Both the position numbers and the translations under genes were made by a program. A DNA stretch of 64,000 nucleotides from DATBSK01 sp964501785 (GTDB lineage Bacteria > Actinomycetota > Acidimicrobiia > IMCC26256 > PALSA-555): contig CAZCUD010000003.1 in the NCBI GenBank assembly GCA_964501785.1, forward strand, positions 282,366 through 346,365, written 5' to 3'. The notes below the pieces were generated by a model, which saw only the letters and a program-made list of their open reading frames with translations, had not been told where the DNA came from and searched no databases. Positions 24,073-31,612 of this stretch are shown here, one piece after another (the first letter of the stretch is position 1; each line of letters starts with the position of its first letter).

Positions 24073-24948
24073 TCAGCCGTCGCCGCGCTGCTCGCGCAGG
24101 AAGCGCTCGAGCTCGTCGGCGAGCTCGTCGCCGCTCGGCAGGTCGGCGCCCCATGCTTCGGCGTCGGTGGACTCGGCGTCGTAGCGCTCCTCCAACGTCG
24201 CGACGTAGCCGCGCACGTCCTCGTCGGCCGCGGTGACCTCGTCGACCTTCCCGCGCCAGGCGTCGGCCGTCCGGCGCAGGCCGCGGAGGTCGAGATCGAG
24301 CCGACACAGCGCCCCGACGCGCTCGAGCAGGGCGAGCGTGGCGGGTGGGTTGGGTGGTGCGGCCAGGTAGTGAGGGACGGGCGCCCACAGCGACACCGAG
24401 GGGACGGTGCGGGCGCGGCACGCGTCGTGCAGGACCCCGACGATCCCCGTGGGCCCCTCGTAGCGCGAGGTCGCGAGGCCGAGGCGACGCACCAGCTCGT
24501 CGTCGGTCGACGCGCCGGTGACTCGTGCCTTGCGGGTGTGCGGGACGTCGGCGAGCAGCGCGCCGAGGGTCACCACGAGCTCGCAACCGGTCTCTGACGC
24601 GACGGTGAGGATCGCGTTGGTGAACGACCGCCACCGGTACGACGGCTCGATGCCGCGGAGGACGACGAGGTCACGCTCCTCGCGGTGCACGACGAAGAAG
24701 GCGTTGCTCGGCCACGTCACCTCACGGGTCACGCCGTCGACGAGCACGACGTGCGGACGACGGGCCTGGAAGTCGAAGTGCTCCTCGGGGTCGATCGACG
24801 CGAGCGGCGTCGACGAGCCCTCGTGGTCAGTGAGCCACGCCGCGGCCGACGACGACGCGTCCGCCGCGTCGTTCCATCCCTCGAACCCCGCGACCAGGAC
24901 GGGTCGACGGAGGGCGTGCGGCTGCTCGTCCCACACCAGGCCGTCCAT
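24073..24948 (-). CDS. PAC2 family protein
   Basis: Protein of 291 residues related to the PAC2 (proteasome assembly chaperone 2) family common in actinobacteria. The start RRPVLVAGFEGWNDAADASS is typical, as are DPEEHFDFQARRPHV, VVLRGIEPSYRWRSFTNAIL and LGALLADVPHTRKARVTG. The C-terminus is an acidic helical tail (TDAEAWGADLPSGDELADEL) with some resemblance to the unstructured tails of proteasome-pathway proteins. The biochemical role in bacteria is not established. A TAGCCT box 6 bases before the ATG suggests a leaderless transcript. Confidence 0.88.
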   Translation of the reverse strand: MDGLVWDEQPHALRRPVLVAGFEGWNDAADASSSAAAWLTDHEGSSTPLASIDPEEHFDFQARRPHVVLVDGVTREVTWPSNAFFVVHREERDLVVLRGIEPSYRWRSFTNAILTVASETGCELVVTLGALLADVPHTRKARVTGASTDDELVRRLGLATSRYEGPTGIVGVLHDACRARTVPSVSLWAPVPHYLAAPPNPPATLALLERVGALCRLDLDLRGLRRTADAWRGKVDEVTAADEDVRGYVATLEERYDAESTDAEAWGADLPSGDELADELERFLREQRGDG

Positions 24949-24954
24949 GGGGAC

Positions 24955-24960
24955 AGGCTA
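24955..24960 (-). promoter_or_regulatory. -10 box (TAGCCT) of the PAC2 gene
   Basis: On the minus strand TAGCCT ends 6 bases before the ATG at 24948. It sits just after the stop of the CoA-transferase gene, so PAC2 may have its own promoter. Confidence 0.5.
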
Positions 24961-24972
24961 GGGGGTCGTCGG

Positions 24973-26184
24973 TCAGGCGATCGCGCCGGCTGCGCGCAGC
25001 CCGTCGATCTCCGCGGCGGAGCAGCCGATCTCGGCGAGCACCTCCTCGGTGTGCTCGCTCAGCTCCGGTGCACCGCGTCGGATCTCGGTGATCTCGTCGT
25101 CGAACTGCATCGGGGCGGCCGCGAGGCGGGCGCGTTGTTCGGTCGGGTGCTGCACGAGGTAGCCGTTGGCGACCACCTGCGGATCGTCGATCACCTCGAG
25201 CGGTGAGGCCATCGTCGAGAACAACGTGTCCTCGGCCGCCAGCGCGGCGACCGTCTCCGCACGAGGTCGGGCCGCGATCGTCTCGGTGAAGATCCGGTGC
25301 AGCTCCTCGGCGTTGGCGCGCCTGCCGTCGCTGTCGGCGAAGCGGGGATCCTCGACGAGGTCGTCGAGCCCGAGCGCACGGCACAGCGGTGGCCAGTGGC
25401 GCACGTCGTCGAGCATGTTCAGCATCAGCCATCTGTCGTCCGACGCGCGGAACGGGCCGACCATCGGGTTGGCCAGCGTCTTCCCCGCGGAGAGGCGCTT
25501 GGGCTCCTCGCGCAGGATCGCGGTCGCGGTGAGGTCAGTGCTCAGCTGCCACACCGCGGTCGCGAGCAGCGCCACGTCGACGACGACTCCCTTGCCTCCC
25601 TCACCCGCCCGCTCGCGCGAGAACAGGGCGGCGGCGACGCCACCGGCGAGCATGGCGCCGCTGGGGGCGTCGCCGAACGCGCCGCGCGGCATCACGAGGG
25701 GGGCGCCCGGCGCGGTGAGGATGTCGCCGACGCCGCCGCGCGACCAGAAGCTGATGGCGTCGAACCCGCCGAGGTCGGCGTCCGGTCCGCGCTGTCCCTG
25801 CCCGTGGCCCTTCGCGTAGATCACCCGCGGGTTCACCTTCCAGACCTCGTCGGGCGTGACGCCGAGCTTCTCCCGGGCCGAGGGCAGGAAGTTGGTGATG
25901 AGCACGTCGGCCTGCTCGATGAGCCGGTCGAACACCGCCCGACCCTCGGGCACTCGCAGGTCGAGGGTGATGCCGCGCTTGTTGCGGTTGTAGAGCTCGA
26001 AGAGGAAGTTGAAGTCGCCGGTGTCGGCGACGAACCCCTGACCCATGACGGCTCGTAGCGGGTCGCCGGTCGGGCGCTCGATCTTGACCACGTCGGCGCC
26101 CCAGTCGGCGAGGATCGCGCCGCACGACGGCACGAACCCGTGCTCGGCCAGCTCCACGACCTTGACCCCGTCGAGCACACCCAT
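24973..26184 (-). CDS. CaiB/BaiF family (type III) CoA-transferase
   Basis: Moves CoA between carboxylic acids through a mixed-anhydride intermediate. It has 403 residues from the ATG at 26184, which follows GGAGGGG with a 5-base gap; the longer frame adds an Arg/Asp-rich leader without family similarity. Family marks are MGVLDGVKVVELAEHGFVPS, ADWGADVVKIERPTGDPLR, NRNKRGITLDLRVPEGRAVF, and the active-site region GGFDAISFWSRGGVGDI, where the Asp is the expected acylated residue. The donor and acceptor are unknown. It may act with the nearby acyl-CoA enzymes, but no operon link is seen. Confidence 0.9.
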   Translation of the reverse strand: MGVLDGVKVVELAEHGFVPSCGAILADWGADVVKIERPTGDPLRAVMGQGFVADTGDFNFLFELYNRNKRGITLDLRVPEGRAVFDRLIEQADVLITNFLPSAREKLGVTPDEVWKVNPRVIYAKGHGQGQRGPDADLGGFDAISFWSRGGVGDILTAPGAPLVMPRGAFGDAPSGAMLAGGVAAALFSRERAGEGGKGVVVDVALLATAVWQLSTDLTATAILREEPKRLSAGKTLANPMVGPFRASDDRWLMLNMLDDVRHWPPLCRALGLDDLVEDPRFADSDGRRANAEELHRIFTETIAARPRAETVAALAAEDTLFSTMASPLEVIDDPQVVANGYLVQHPTEQRARLAAAPMQFDDEITEIRRGAPELSEHTEEVLAEIGCSAAEIDGLRAAGAIA

Positions 26185-26298
26185 GACGTCCCCTCCATCT
26201 CGTCGATCTCGCCGGTCTGCGGTCGCACGCGCGGCCACAGTTTGGCGCGGCGCACAAACGCGAGGCGGCGGTCATGGCCTGCGTGCGATGCTGGCGGG

Positions 26299-27117
26299 AT
26301 GTCCGGTCCCGGCGCGAGTGCTCCTCGCGCCTCCGAGCGCGACGCGCCGATCCTCGAGGCTCGGGGCCTCGTGAAGCAGTACAAGCGCGTGCGCGCCGTC
26401 GACGGCGTCGACCTCACGGTCGGCGCCGGTGAGCGCGTCGCGCTCCTGGGACCCAACGGCGCGGGCAAGACGACGACGCTGATGATGATCCTCGGCGTGA
26501 TCACGCCCGACGAGGGCCAGGTCCGGATCGAGGGCCACACCCTCCCGCGCGATCGGAGCACGGCGATGGAGCACGTCGGCTTCGCGGCGGGCTACCTGCC
26601 GCTCCCCGAGCGGGTGCGGGTCGTCGAGTTCCTCGAGCTGTTCGGGCGTCTGTACGGGATCAAGCGTCCCGACTCGGCGGTCGCCGCGGGGCTCGCCCGC
26701 TTCAACATCTCGCACCTTGCGAAGGCGATGGGCAACGAGCTGTCGTCGGGTCAGCGCACGCTGGTCGGCATCGTGAAGGCGACGCTGCACCAGCCGCGGC
26801 TGCTCGTCCTCGACGAGCCGACCGCCTCGCTCGACCCCGACGTCGCCCTGCGCGTCCGCACCGGCCTCGAGCGCGTCTGCGCCGAGGAGGGCACTGCGCT
26901 GCTCGTCACCAGCCACAACATGGTGGAGGTCGAGCGCCTCTGCGAGCGGGTCGTGTTCATCTCCGGCGGCAAGGTCGTGGCCGACGGCACCGCCGACGAG
27001 GTCGCGTCGCGCTTCGGGCGCGACGACCTGGAAGGCGTGTTCCTCCACCTCGCCGAGACCGCGGGCGCGTTCCCCGGCGCCGATCTGGGATCGGCCGAGA
27101 TCGGGGAGGCGTCGTGA
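26299..27117 (+). CDS. ABC transporter ATP-binding protein
   Basis: ATPase subunit of 272 residues of an ABC-2-type exporter. Walker A is GPNGAGKT, the signature is LSSGQRT (one change from LSGGQ), and Walker B is LLVLDEP followed by the D-loop SLDPD; the switch His is in LLVTSHNMVEVERL. The chosen ATG at 26299 lies just before the conserved PILEARGLVKQYKR; a GATGCT hexamer 7 bases upstream may be its -10 box. The permease gene starts in its stop codon (GTGA). The transported substrate is unknown; drug, lipid or peptide export are all possible. Confidence 0.93.
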   Translation: MSGPGASAPRASERDAPILEARGLVKQYKRVRAVDGVDLTVGAGERVALLGPNGAGKTTTLMMILGVITPDEGQVRIEGHTLPRDRSTAMEHVGFAAGYLPLPERVRVVEFLELFGRLYGIKRPDSAVAAGLARFNISHLAKAMGNELSSGQRTLVGIVKATLHQPRLLVLDEPTASLDPDVALRVRTGLERVCAEEGTALLVTSHNMVEVERLCERVVFISGGKVVADGTADEVASRFGRDDLEGVFLHLAETAGAFPGADLGSAEIGEAS

Positions 27118-27935
27118 GCCTGCGGACGATCGTGCGGAGGCCGAAGTTCAACGGCGACCGCGTGCTCGCCATCGCGCGCCGGCAGGCCTACGTGCTCCAG
27201 CGCGCCCCGCAGCGCTGGTTCGACGTGATCGTCTGGCCGGTGGTCGACGCGGTGCTGTTCGGCGCGATCGGCGTGTACTTCGGTGAGCAGACGGGCGGGG
27301 CCGCGGCGGGTGCAGCGTTCCTGCTGGCGGGGATCATCCTCTTCCACGTCGTCTTCCAGGCCGAGGTGAGCGTGGCGACCGGGTTCCTGGAGGAGACGTG
27401 GTCGCGCAACCTGCTCAACCTGATGGTCACGCCGATGACCGAGCTCGAGTACAGCGCCGGCGTCGCCCTGTTCGGCCTGGTGAAGCTCGCGATCGGTGTG
27501 ACCGCGGTGTCGCTCGTCGCGCTGGCCGCGTTCGCGTTCCAGATCACGAGCCTGGGCCTCGCGCTCATCCCGCTGGTGGCGATCCTGATCGCCGTCGGCT
27601 GGTCGGTCGCGCTCATCGTCATCGGGCTGATCCTGCGCTACGGACAGGGCGCCGAGATCCTGACGTGGGGCTTCATCGCCCTGCTGCTGCCGCTGTCGGG
27701 CATCTTCTACCCGGTCGACGCGCTGCCCGAGGTGCTCCAGCCGATCGCCGAGGTGATCCCGACGACGCACGTCTTCGCCGCCGCGCAAGAGGTCGTGGCG
27801 GGCAACCCGCTGCCGTGGGACGAGGTCGGGATCGCTGCGGCCAGCACGGTCGTGCTGGCCGTGCTGTCGGTGTGGTTCCTGACCCACATGCTCGCCAAGT
27901 TCCGCAGCCGCGGCTACATCAGTCGCCACGTGTAG
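27114..27935 (+). CDS. ABC-2 type transporter permease
   Basis: Membrane subunit of 273 residues that partners the preceding ATPase. It has six predicted helices, for example FLLAGIILFHVVFQAEVSVA, LIPLVAILIAVGWSVALIVI and FIALLLPLSGIFYPVDALPE, and the ABC-2 signature region around GIFYPVDALPEVLQPIAEVIPTTH. The GTG start overlaps the ATPase stop by 4 bases, so the two are made together. It resembles NodJ/DrrB-like exporters. Substrate unknown. Confidence 0.9.
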   Translation: MSLRTIVRRPKFNGDRVLAIARRQAYVLQRAPQRWFDVIVWPVVDAVLFGAIGVYFGEQTGGAAAGAAFLLAGIILFHVVFQAEVSVATGFLEETWSRNLLNLMVTPMTELEYSAGVALFGLVKLAIGVTAVSLVALAAFAFQITSLGLALIPLVAILIAVGWSVALIVIGLILRYGQGAEILTWGFIALLLPLSGIFYPVDALPEVLQPIAEVIPTTHVFAAAQEVVAGNPLPWDEVGIAAASTVVLAVLSVWFLTHMLAKFRSRGYISRHV

Positions 27936-27953
27936 TCGCGGAGGAGTCGCCAG

Positions 27954-28373
27954 TCAGTCGTCCAGCGACGGGCGGCCACGCTTGCGCTTGACGTCGCCGC
28001 GGCGACGCTTCTGCTCGACCCGAGCCCGCTTCGATGCGCGCGACGGCTTCGTGGGGCGACGGGGCGCGTCGACGTGGAGGCCCTTCGCGAGGCGGACCCG
28101 CAGCCGCTCCAGCGCGAGCTCGCGGTTGCGAGCCTGGGAGCGCGTGTTCGACGCGGTGGCCCGAACGACGGGCCCGAGCCGTTCGAGGAGCCGGGCGCGC
28201 TGGCGGGGCCCGAGCGACGGCGACGCGCCCACGTCGAAGACGACGACGACCCGGGTGTCCGAGGTGTTGGCGTGCTGACCGCCCGGCCCGCTGGAGCGGC
28301 TGACGTGGACCTCGATCTCGTCGAGGCCGATGCGGCACGAGGGCGTGACCCGCAGGAAGCGGTCGTCGGCCAT
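27954..28373 (-). CDS. arfB: Peptidyl-tRNA hydrolase ArfB/YaeJ-like (GGQ domain)
   Basis: Codon-independent release factor-like protein of 139 residues that frees ribosomes stalled without a stop codon. The catalytic motif is SSGPGGQHANTSDTRVVV. The start ATG at 28373 gives the usual lead VTPSCRIGLDEIEVHVSRSSG. The C-terminal tail is strongly basic (RASKRARVEQKRRRGDVKRK), as needed to enter the empty mRNA channel. The whole length fits ArfB/ICT1 and is far too short for RF1 or RF2. It is convergent with the ABC permease gene. Confidence 0.9.
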   Translation of the reverse strand: MADDRFLRVTPSCRIGLDEIEVHVSRSSGPGGQHANTSDTRVVVVFDVGASPSLGPRQRARLLERLGPVVRATASNTRSQARNRELALERLRVRLAKGLHVDAPRRPTKPSRASKRARVEQKRRRGDVKRKRGRPSLDD

Positions 28374-28454
28374 CGGGACATTCTCCCCGGCCGTAAGCGG
28401 GCGCGGGGGTTGGCCGTCATCCTGGCGACGGAACGACCAGGAGGACGGCGCGGC

Positions 28455-29054
28455 ATGGATCTGCTGAAGGTCGGGATGGACCTGCTGAGTGGGGGCAAGA
28501 AGAAGAAGACGGTGAACGTGATCGACCGGGTCAAGACGGGCGGGGTGATGGGCACGCTCAAGGGCGAGTACAAGCCCAAGGAGGGCACGCCGGTGCTCGA
28601 CGCCGGCGAGGTCCGCAGCCGACTGCTCGCGCTGCGGGGGCCGAGCATCCCGATGGAGGTCGTCGAGACCGAGGGCAAGGAGCCGGGCGAGCTCGTCGCC
28701 CGTTGGCGGGTGCGGGACGCGACGTTCTGGAGCGCGTTCAAGCACGTCGGCACGGAGTCGGTCACCGACGTCCATCTCGTGCTCGACCCCGAGACGCACG
28801 AGGTGCGAGGACTCGACAAGGCACACACAGTCCGCTGGAACGGGAACGTGCCGACGCTCGACAAGAACAGCAACCTCGAGCGCGACCCCAACAAGTGGTG
28901 GAACGCCGACGACCCGCTGAACCCGGGTCGACAGCGGCGCTACGACTTCGACGGTGCCGAGGTGAAGGACATCATCGGGACCGTGATCACCGACTGCGGG
29001 TGGACGCTGAAGCAGGTCTGGCGCAAGAAGACGCTGCTCGACGGCAAGGACTGA
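28455..29054 (+). CDS. Conserved hypothetical protein
   Basis: Protein of 199 residues that I do not recognise. ATG 28455 follows AGGAGG by 10 bases; longer frames overlap the divergent arfB. It starts MDLLKVGMDLLSGGKKKKTV and continues with a Lys-rich stretch, then alternating strands (MEVVETEGKEPGELVARWRV, DVHLVLDPETHEVRGLDKAH) and a Trp-rich segment (NKWWNADDPLNPGRQRR). No signal peptide or membrane helix. It could be a small beta-barrel or sandwich protein; no function can be given. Confidence 0.72.
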   Translation: MDLLKVGMDLLSGGKKKKTVNVIDRVKTGGVMGTLKGEYKPKEGTPVLDAGEVRSRLLALRGPSIPMEVVETEGKEPGELVARWRVRDATFWSAFKHVGTESVTDVHLVLDPETHEVRGLDKAHTVRWNGNVPTLDKNSNLERDPNKWWNADDPLNPGRQRRYDFDGAEVKDIIGTVITDCGWTLKQVWRKKTLLDGKD

Positions 29055-29073
29055 GGTCGAGGCAGGCTTCCCG

Positions 29074-29123
29074 TTGATGCGTTGCTCGACCCGCCCCACG
29101 ACGGTGAGCTACGCAACCAGGGG
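29074..29123. repeat. Palindromic intergenic repeat, family I, copy D (inverted, convergent junction)
   Basis: TGATGCGTTGCTCGACCCGC then GTGAGCTACGCAACCAGGGG: read on the minus strand this matches copy C over most of its length and has the centre of copy B (TCGTGGGGCGGG). It fills the gap between the hypothetical gene ending at 29054 and the convergent crcB gene ending at 29124. Confidence 0.75.
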
Positions 29124-29492
29124 TCAGAGACCGCCGGTGAGGGCGAGGCCCGCGGCGGCGGCGAGGCAGCCCGCGGCGATGCTGCCGAGCGCGTAGGACG
29201 CCGCGAGGGCGCGATGCCCGCGCTCGGCGACGCGCACCGTCTCGTACGCGTAGGTCGAGAAGGTGGTGTACGAGCCGAGGAACCCGGTGCCGACGATCGT
29301 GCGCGTGTCGGCGTCGAGCGTGCCCGACGCGGTGAGCCCCACGACGAGGCCGAGCACGAACGAGCCGGTCACGTTCACCACGAACGTGCCCACCGGGAAC
29401 GCGCTCGTCCACCGTGCGCTCGCGGCCCGCTCGACGAGGAGGCGCAGCGGTGCGCCGAGCGCGCCACCGAGCAGCACGCCGACGACGATCAC
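29124..29492 (-). CDS. crcB: Fluoride efflux transporter CrcB/Fluc, subunit 2
   Basis: Small membrane protein of 122 residues with four helices that forms a fluoride channel as a dual-topology dimer. Motifs are GALGAPLRLLVERA, SAFPVGTFVVNVTGSFVLGL (pore Asn) and FLGSYTTFSTYAYE (Phe/Thr track). The GTG at 29492 overlaps the stop of the upstream crcB by 4 bases. Two small crcB genes in tandem usually make a heterodimer, each with fixed opposite topology; this is inferred from the family. The usual central GN and R positions are kept. Confidence 0.9.
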   Translation of the reverse strand: MIVVGVLLGGALGAPLRLLVERAASARWTSAFPVGTFVVNVTGSFVLGLVVGLTASGTLDADTRTIVGTGFLGSYTTFSTYAYETVRVAERGHRALAASYALGSIAAGCLAAAAGLALTGGL

Positions 29493-29908
29493 GCCGACTC
29501 GCCTTCCGCCGGCACGGACGCCAGCCCGCCGCCGCGCCACCCGGCCGCGGCCAGGCCCGCCACCACGGCGACGACCCCGACGACGAGGCTCGCGGTCGCG
29601 TACGCGATCGTGATCGCCGGTTCACCGTCGCGCACGAGCTCGACGACCTCGACCATGAACGTCGAGAAGGTCGTGAACGCGCCGAGCGCGCCGACGCCGA
29701 CGAGGAACCGCATCCAGTGCTCCAGGTCGCGGTGGCGGGTCAGGAGCTCCAGCAGCGCGCCGAGGACGAAGGCGCCGGCCACGTTGAGGGCGAACGTGGT
29801 GACCGGGAACCGCCCGGGCTCGGTGGGCGCCGCCTCGCTCAGTCCGTATCTGGCGAGGGCGCCGAGGGTGCCGCCCGCGGCGACGAGCGCGACCTCGCGT
29901 CCGCGCAC
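29489..29908 (-). CDS. crcB: Fluoride efflux transporter CrcB/Fluc, subunit 1
   Basis: Paralogue of the following gene, 139 residues and four helices. It shows GGTLGALARYGLSE (family Arg), RFPVTTFALNVAGAFVLGAL (pore Asn) and GALGAFTTFSTFMVEVVEL (Phe box). It lies 2 bases after the phosphotransferase gene on the same strand, leaving no room for the crcB (fluoride) riboswitch, so fluoride control, if any, must act elsewhere. The two subunits are coupled by GTGA. Confidence 0.92.
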   Translation of the reverse strand: MRGREVALVAAGGTLGALARYGLSEAAPTEPGRFPVTTFALNVAGAFVLGALLELLTRHRDLEHWMRFLVGVGALGAFTTFSTFMVEVVELVRDGEPAITIAYATASLVVGVVAVVAGLAAAGWRGGGLASVPAEGESA

Positions 29909-29910
29909 GG

Positions 29911-30960
29911 TCAGCGGTGCAGCCTCGGGTCGGACGAGGCGTCGGCGATGTCGAGGCCGCTGGTCGCGAGCTGCACCACCATCTCGCCCATCTCCCCGAA
30001 GCCCTCGCCGACGGTCTTTCCCATCAGGAACCGGGCGTTGATGCCCTCGAGGATCACGGCGAGCTTGTAGGTGGCGAACACGACGTAGAAGTCGAGGTGC
30101 TCGATCGATCGGCCCGACCGCTCGGCGTAGCGGGCGACGATCTCGTCGCGGGAGAGGAACCCGTCGGTCGCCACGATCCCCGCGCTCGAGCCGACCGCGG
30201 GCCCGGTGTCGGTGCCCCAGTAGACGAGGAACAGGCCGAGGTCGGTGAGGGGATCACCGAGCGTCGACATCTCCCAGTCGAGGACGGCGACGATCTTCCC
30301 GGCGTCGACCGGGTCGAGCATGGTGTTGTCGAGTCGGTAGTCGCCGTGCACGATCGCCGGCGGCCCCGACTCCGGCAGTGCCCGGTCGAGGCGGCGGGCG
30401 AGCTCGTCGATCTCCGCCACGTCACGCGTCTTGTTCGCCGCCCACTGCTTGCCCCACCGGGCGACGTTGCGGGCGAGGAAGCCGTCCGGGCGTCCGAAGT
30501 CGCCGAGCCCGATCGCTTCGTAGTCGACGCCGTGCAGCCGGGCGAGCACGTCGACGAGCTCGTTGCTCGCTCGCCGTGCGTCCTCCGGGGACAGCACGGC
30601 CATCTCCTCCGGAGTGCGAAGGATGCGGCCCTCGACGCGCTCCATCACGTAGAAGGGCGCGCCGAGGAGGTCGGGGTCGTCGCAGAACGCGTCGACGCGC
30701 GGGACGGGAACGCCGGTGCCGGCCAGCGCGCCGATGACGCGGTGCTCGCGACCCATGTCGTGAGCCGTCGCGACGACGTGGCCGAGCGGCGGCCGGCGCA
30801 GCACCCAGGTGCGTGCCCCGTCGGACACCGCGTACGTGAGGTTGGAGCGTCCGCCGGCGATGAGCTCGGCGGACAGGGGTGCACCAGTGGCGCCCTCGAC
30901 GTGCTCCGCGAACCAGGGCGCGAGCCGCTCGAGATCGATTCCCTCCGGTGCTTCACCCAC
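29911..30960 (-). CDS. Phosphotransferase family protein (APH/ACAD10-N-like)
   Basis: Kinase-like protein of 349 residues of the aminoglycoside phosphotransferase/choline kinase fold. The catalytic loop is IVHGDYRLDNTMLDP (HGDxxxxN) and the metal Asp is in VLDWEMSTLGDPLTDLG. The N-lobe has LIAGGRSNLTYAV and WVLRRPPLG (ATP Lys replaced by Arg-Arg region). This subgroup matches the N-terminal part of ACAD10/11, which phosphorylates 4-hydroxyacyl-CoA, so a role in acyl-CoA breakdown is possible but inferred. The GTG at 30960 is chosen because TAGGCT lies 8 bases upstream; a longer frame to 30999 would cross that box. Confidence 0.86.
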   Translation of the reverse strand: MGEAPEGIDLERLAPWFAEHVEGATGAPLSAELIAGGRSNLTYAVSDGARTWVLRRPPLGHVVATAHDMGREHRVIGALAGTGVPVPRVDAFCDDPDLLGAPFYVMERVEGRILRTPEEMAVLSPEDARRASNELVDVLARLHGVDYEAIGLGDFGRPDGFLARNVARWGKQWAANKTRDVAEIDELARRLDRALPESGPPAIVHGDYRLDNTMLDPVDAGKIVAVLDWEMSTLGDPLTDLGLFLVYWGTDTGPAVGSSAGIVATDGFLSRDEIVARYAERSGRSIEHLDFYVVFATYKLAVILEGINARFLMGKTVGEGFGEMGEMVVQLATSGLDIADASSDPRLHR

Positions 30961-30968
30961 GGCCGGCG

Positions 30969-30974
30969 AGCCTA
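30969..30974 (-). promoter_or_regulatory. -10 box (TAGGCT) of the phosphotransferase-crcB-crcB run
   Basis: On the minus strand TAGGCT ends 8 bases before the GTG at 30960, which suggests a leaderless transcript and decides the start. Confidence 0.5.
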
Positions 30975-31038
30975 GGTTCGCCGACGCACGGAGACCCACG
31001 GTGCCCGTGGCGGGCGCCCAGGACCTCCGCGTGGGACG

Positions 31039-31386
31039 TCAGGCGACTCGGGACTCGCGGGGCTTGACCGGGCGGCCGTTGCCCTTGGGGTAGCGAGCGA
31101 CGCGACCGACGGGCATGTCGACCCGGTAGCCGGCGGCGGCGCGCTCCTCCTCGGACTCACCGCCCCAGAAGCCGTACTCGCGGTGCTCGCGCGCCCAGTC
31201 GCGGCACGGTGCGACGACCGGGCACTCGCGACAGATCGCCCGGGCGCGGCCCTCGCGCACGATGCGCGTCTCGGGGCGCTCGCCGGCCGGGGCGAAGAAC
31301 ACGTCGGACTGTCCGACGCACGACGCCTCTGCGGTCCACGCGAGCGGACCGGTGAAGATCAGGTTGGAGACCAAGTCGGTGGCCAC
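31039..31386 (-). CDS. WhiB-like (Wbl) iron-sulfur transcription regulator
   Basis: Actinobacteria-specific DNA-binding/sigma-partner protein with a redox- and NO-sensitive 4Fe-4S cluster, 115 residues from GTG 31386 (GGAG 7 bases upstream). Cluster ligands are Cys23, Cys52, Cys55 and Cys61 (EASCVGQ, AICRECPVVAPC). The turn motif is EYGFWGGESEEERAA, and the C-terminus is basic (YPKGNGRPVKPRESRVA), consistent with DNA contact. An earlier GTG at 31392 is also possible. It is divergent from a LysR gene, with inverted repeats in the shared 230-base gap. Which Wbl subclass it belongs to is not clear. Confidence 0.92.
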   Translation of the reverse strand: MATDLVSNLIFTGPLAWTAEASCVGQSDVFFAPAGERPETRIVREGRARAICRECPVVAPCRDWAREHREYGFWGGESEEERAAAGYRVDMPVGRVARYPKGNGRPVKPRESRVA

Positions 31387-31442
31387 CGTCACACTCCGCA
31401 GGTCGGGTGGGGATTCACTTCGATTCGAACGGTGCAGCGCAC

Positions 31443-31474
31443 GGGGAGTCGGCGGGGGGGAGGGCCGACTCCCC
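31443..31474. promoter_or_regulatory. Inverted repeat upstream of the wbl gene
   Basis: GGGGAGTCGGC (31443-31453) and GCCGACTCCCC (31464-31474) are exact 11-base arms around a purine-rich 10-base loop. It lies about 60 bases before the wbl start, in the gap shared with lysR; it could be an operator or a leader hairpin. Confidence 0.5.
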
Positions 31475-31560
31475 GAGTCGCACTGCCCCACCATGGTGCC
31501 CGACCCACCCTGAATCTGTCCAACAGGTAGGCTCGATCGTTACCATCGATGTTCCAGATG

Positions 31561-31592
31561 GTCCGGATCCGGGACCGATCCAGGATCCGGAC
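31561..31592 (+). promoter_or_regulatory. Inverted repeat in the lysR leader
   Basis: GTCCGGATCC (31561-31570) and GGATCCGGAC (31583-31592) are exact arms 12 bases apart, 20 bases before the lysR start and after a TAGGCT box at 31528. It may be an autoregulatory operator or a leader hairpin. Confidence 0.5.
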
Positions 31593-31612
31593 GACCGAGA
31601 GCGAGGCCGGAC

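Noticed and set aside
29909..29910. Fluoride (crcB) riboswitch before the crcB pair
   Set aside because: Only 2 bases separate crcB from the upstream gene, so there is no room for the aptamer.
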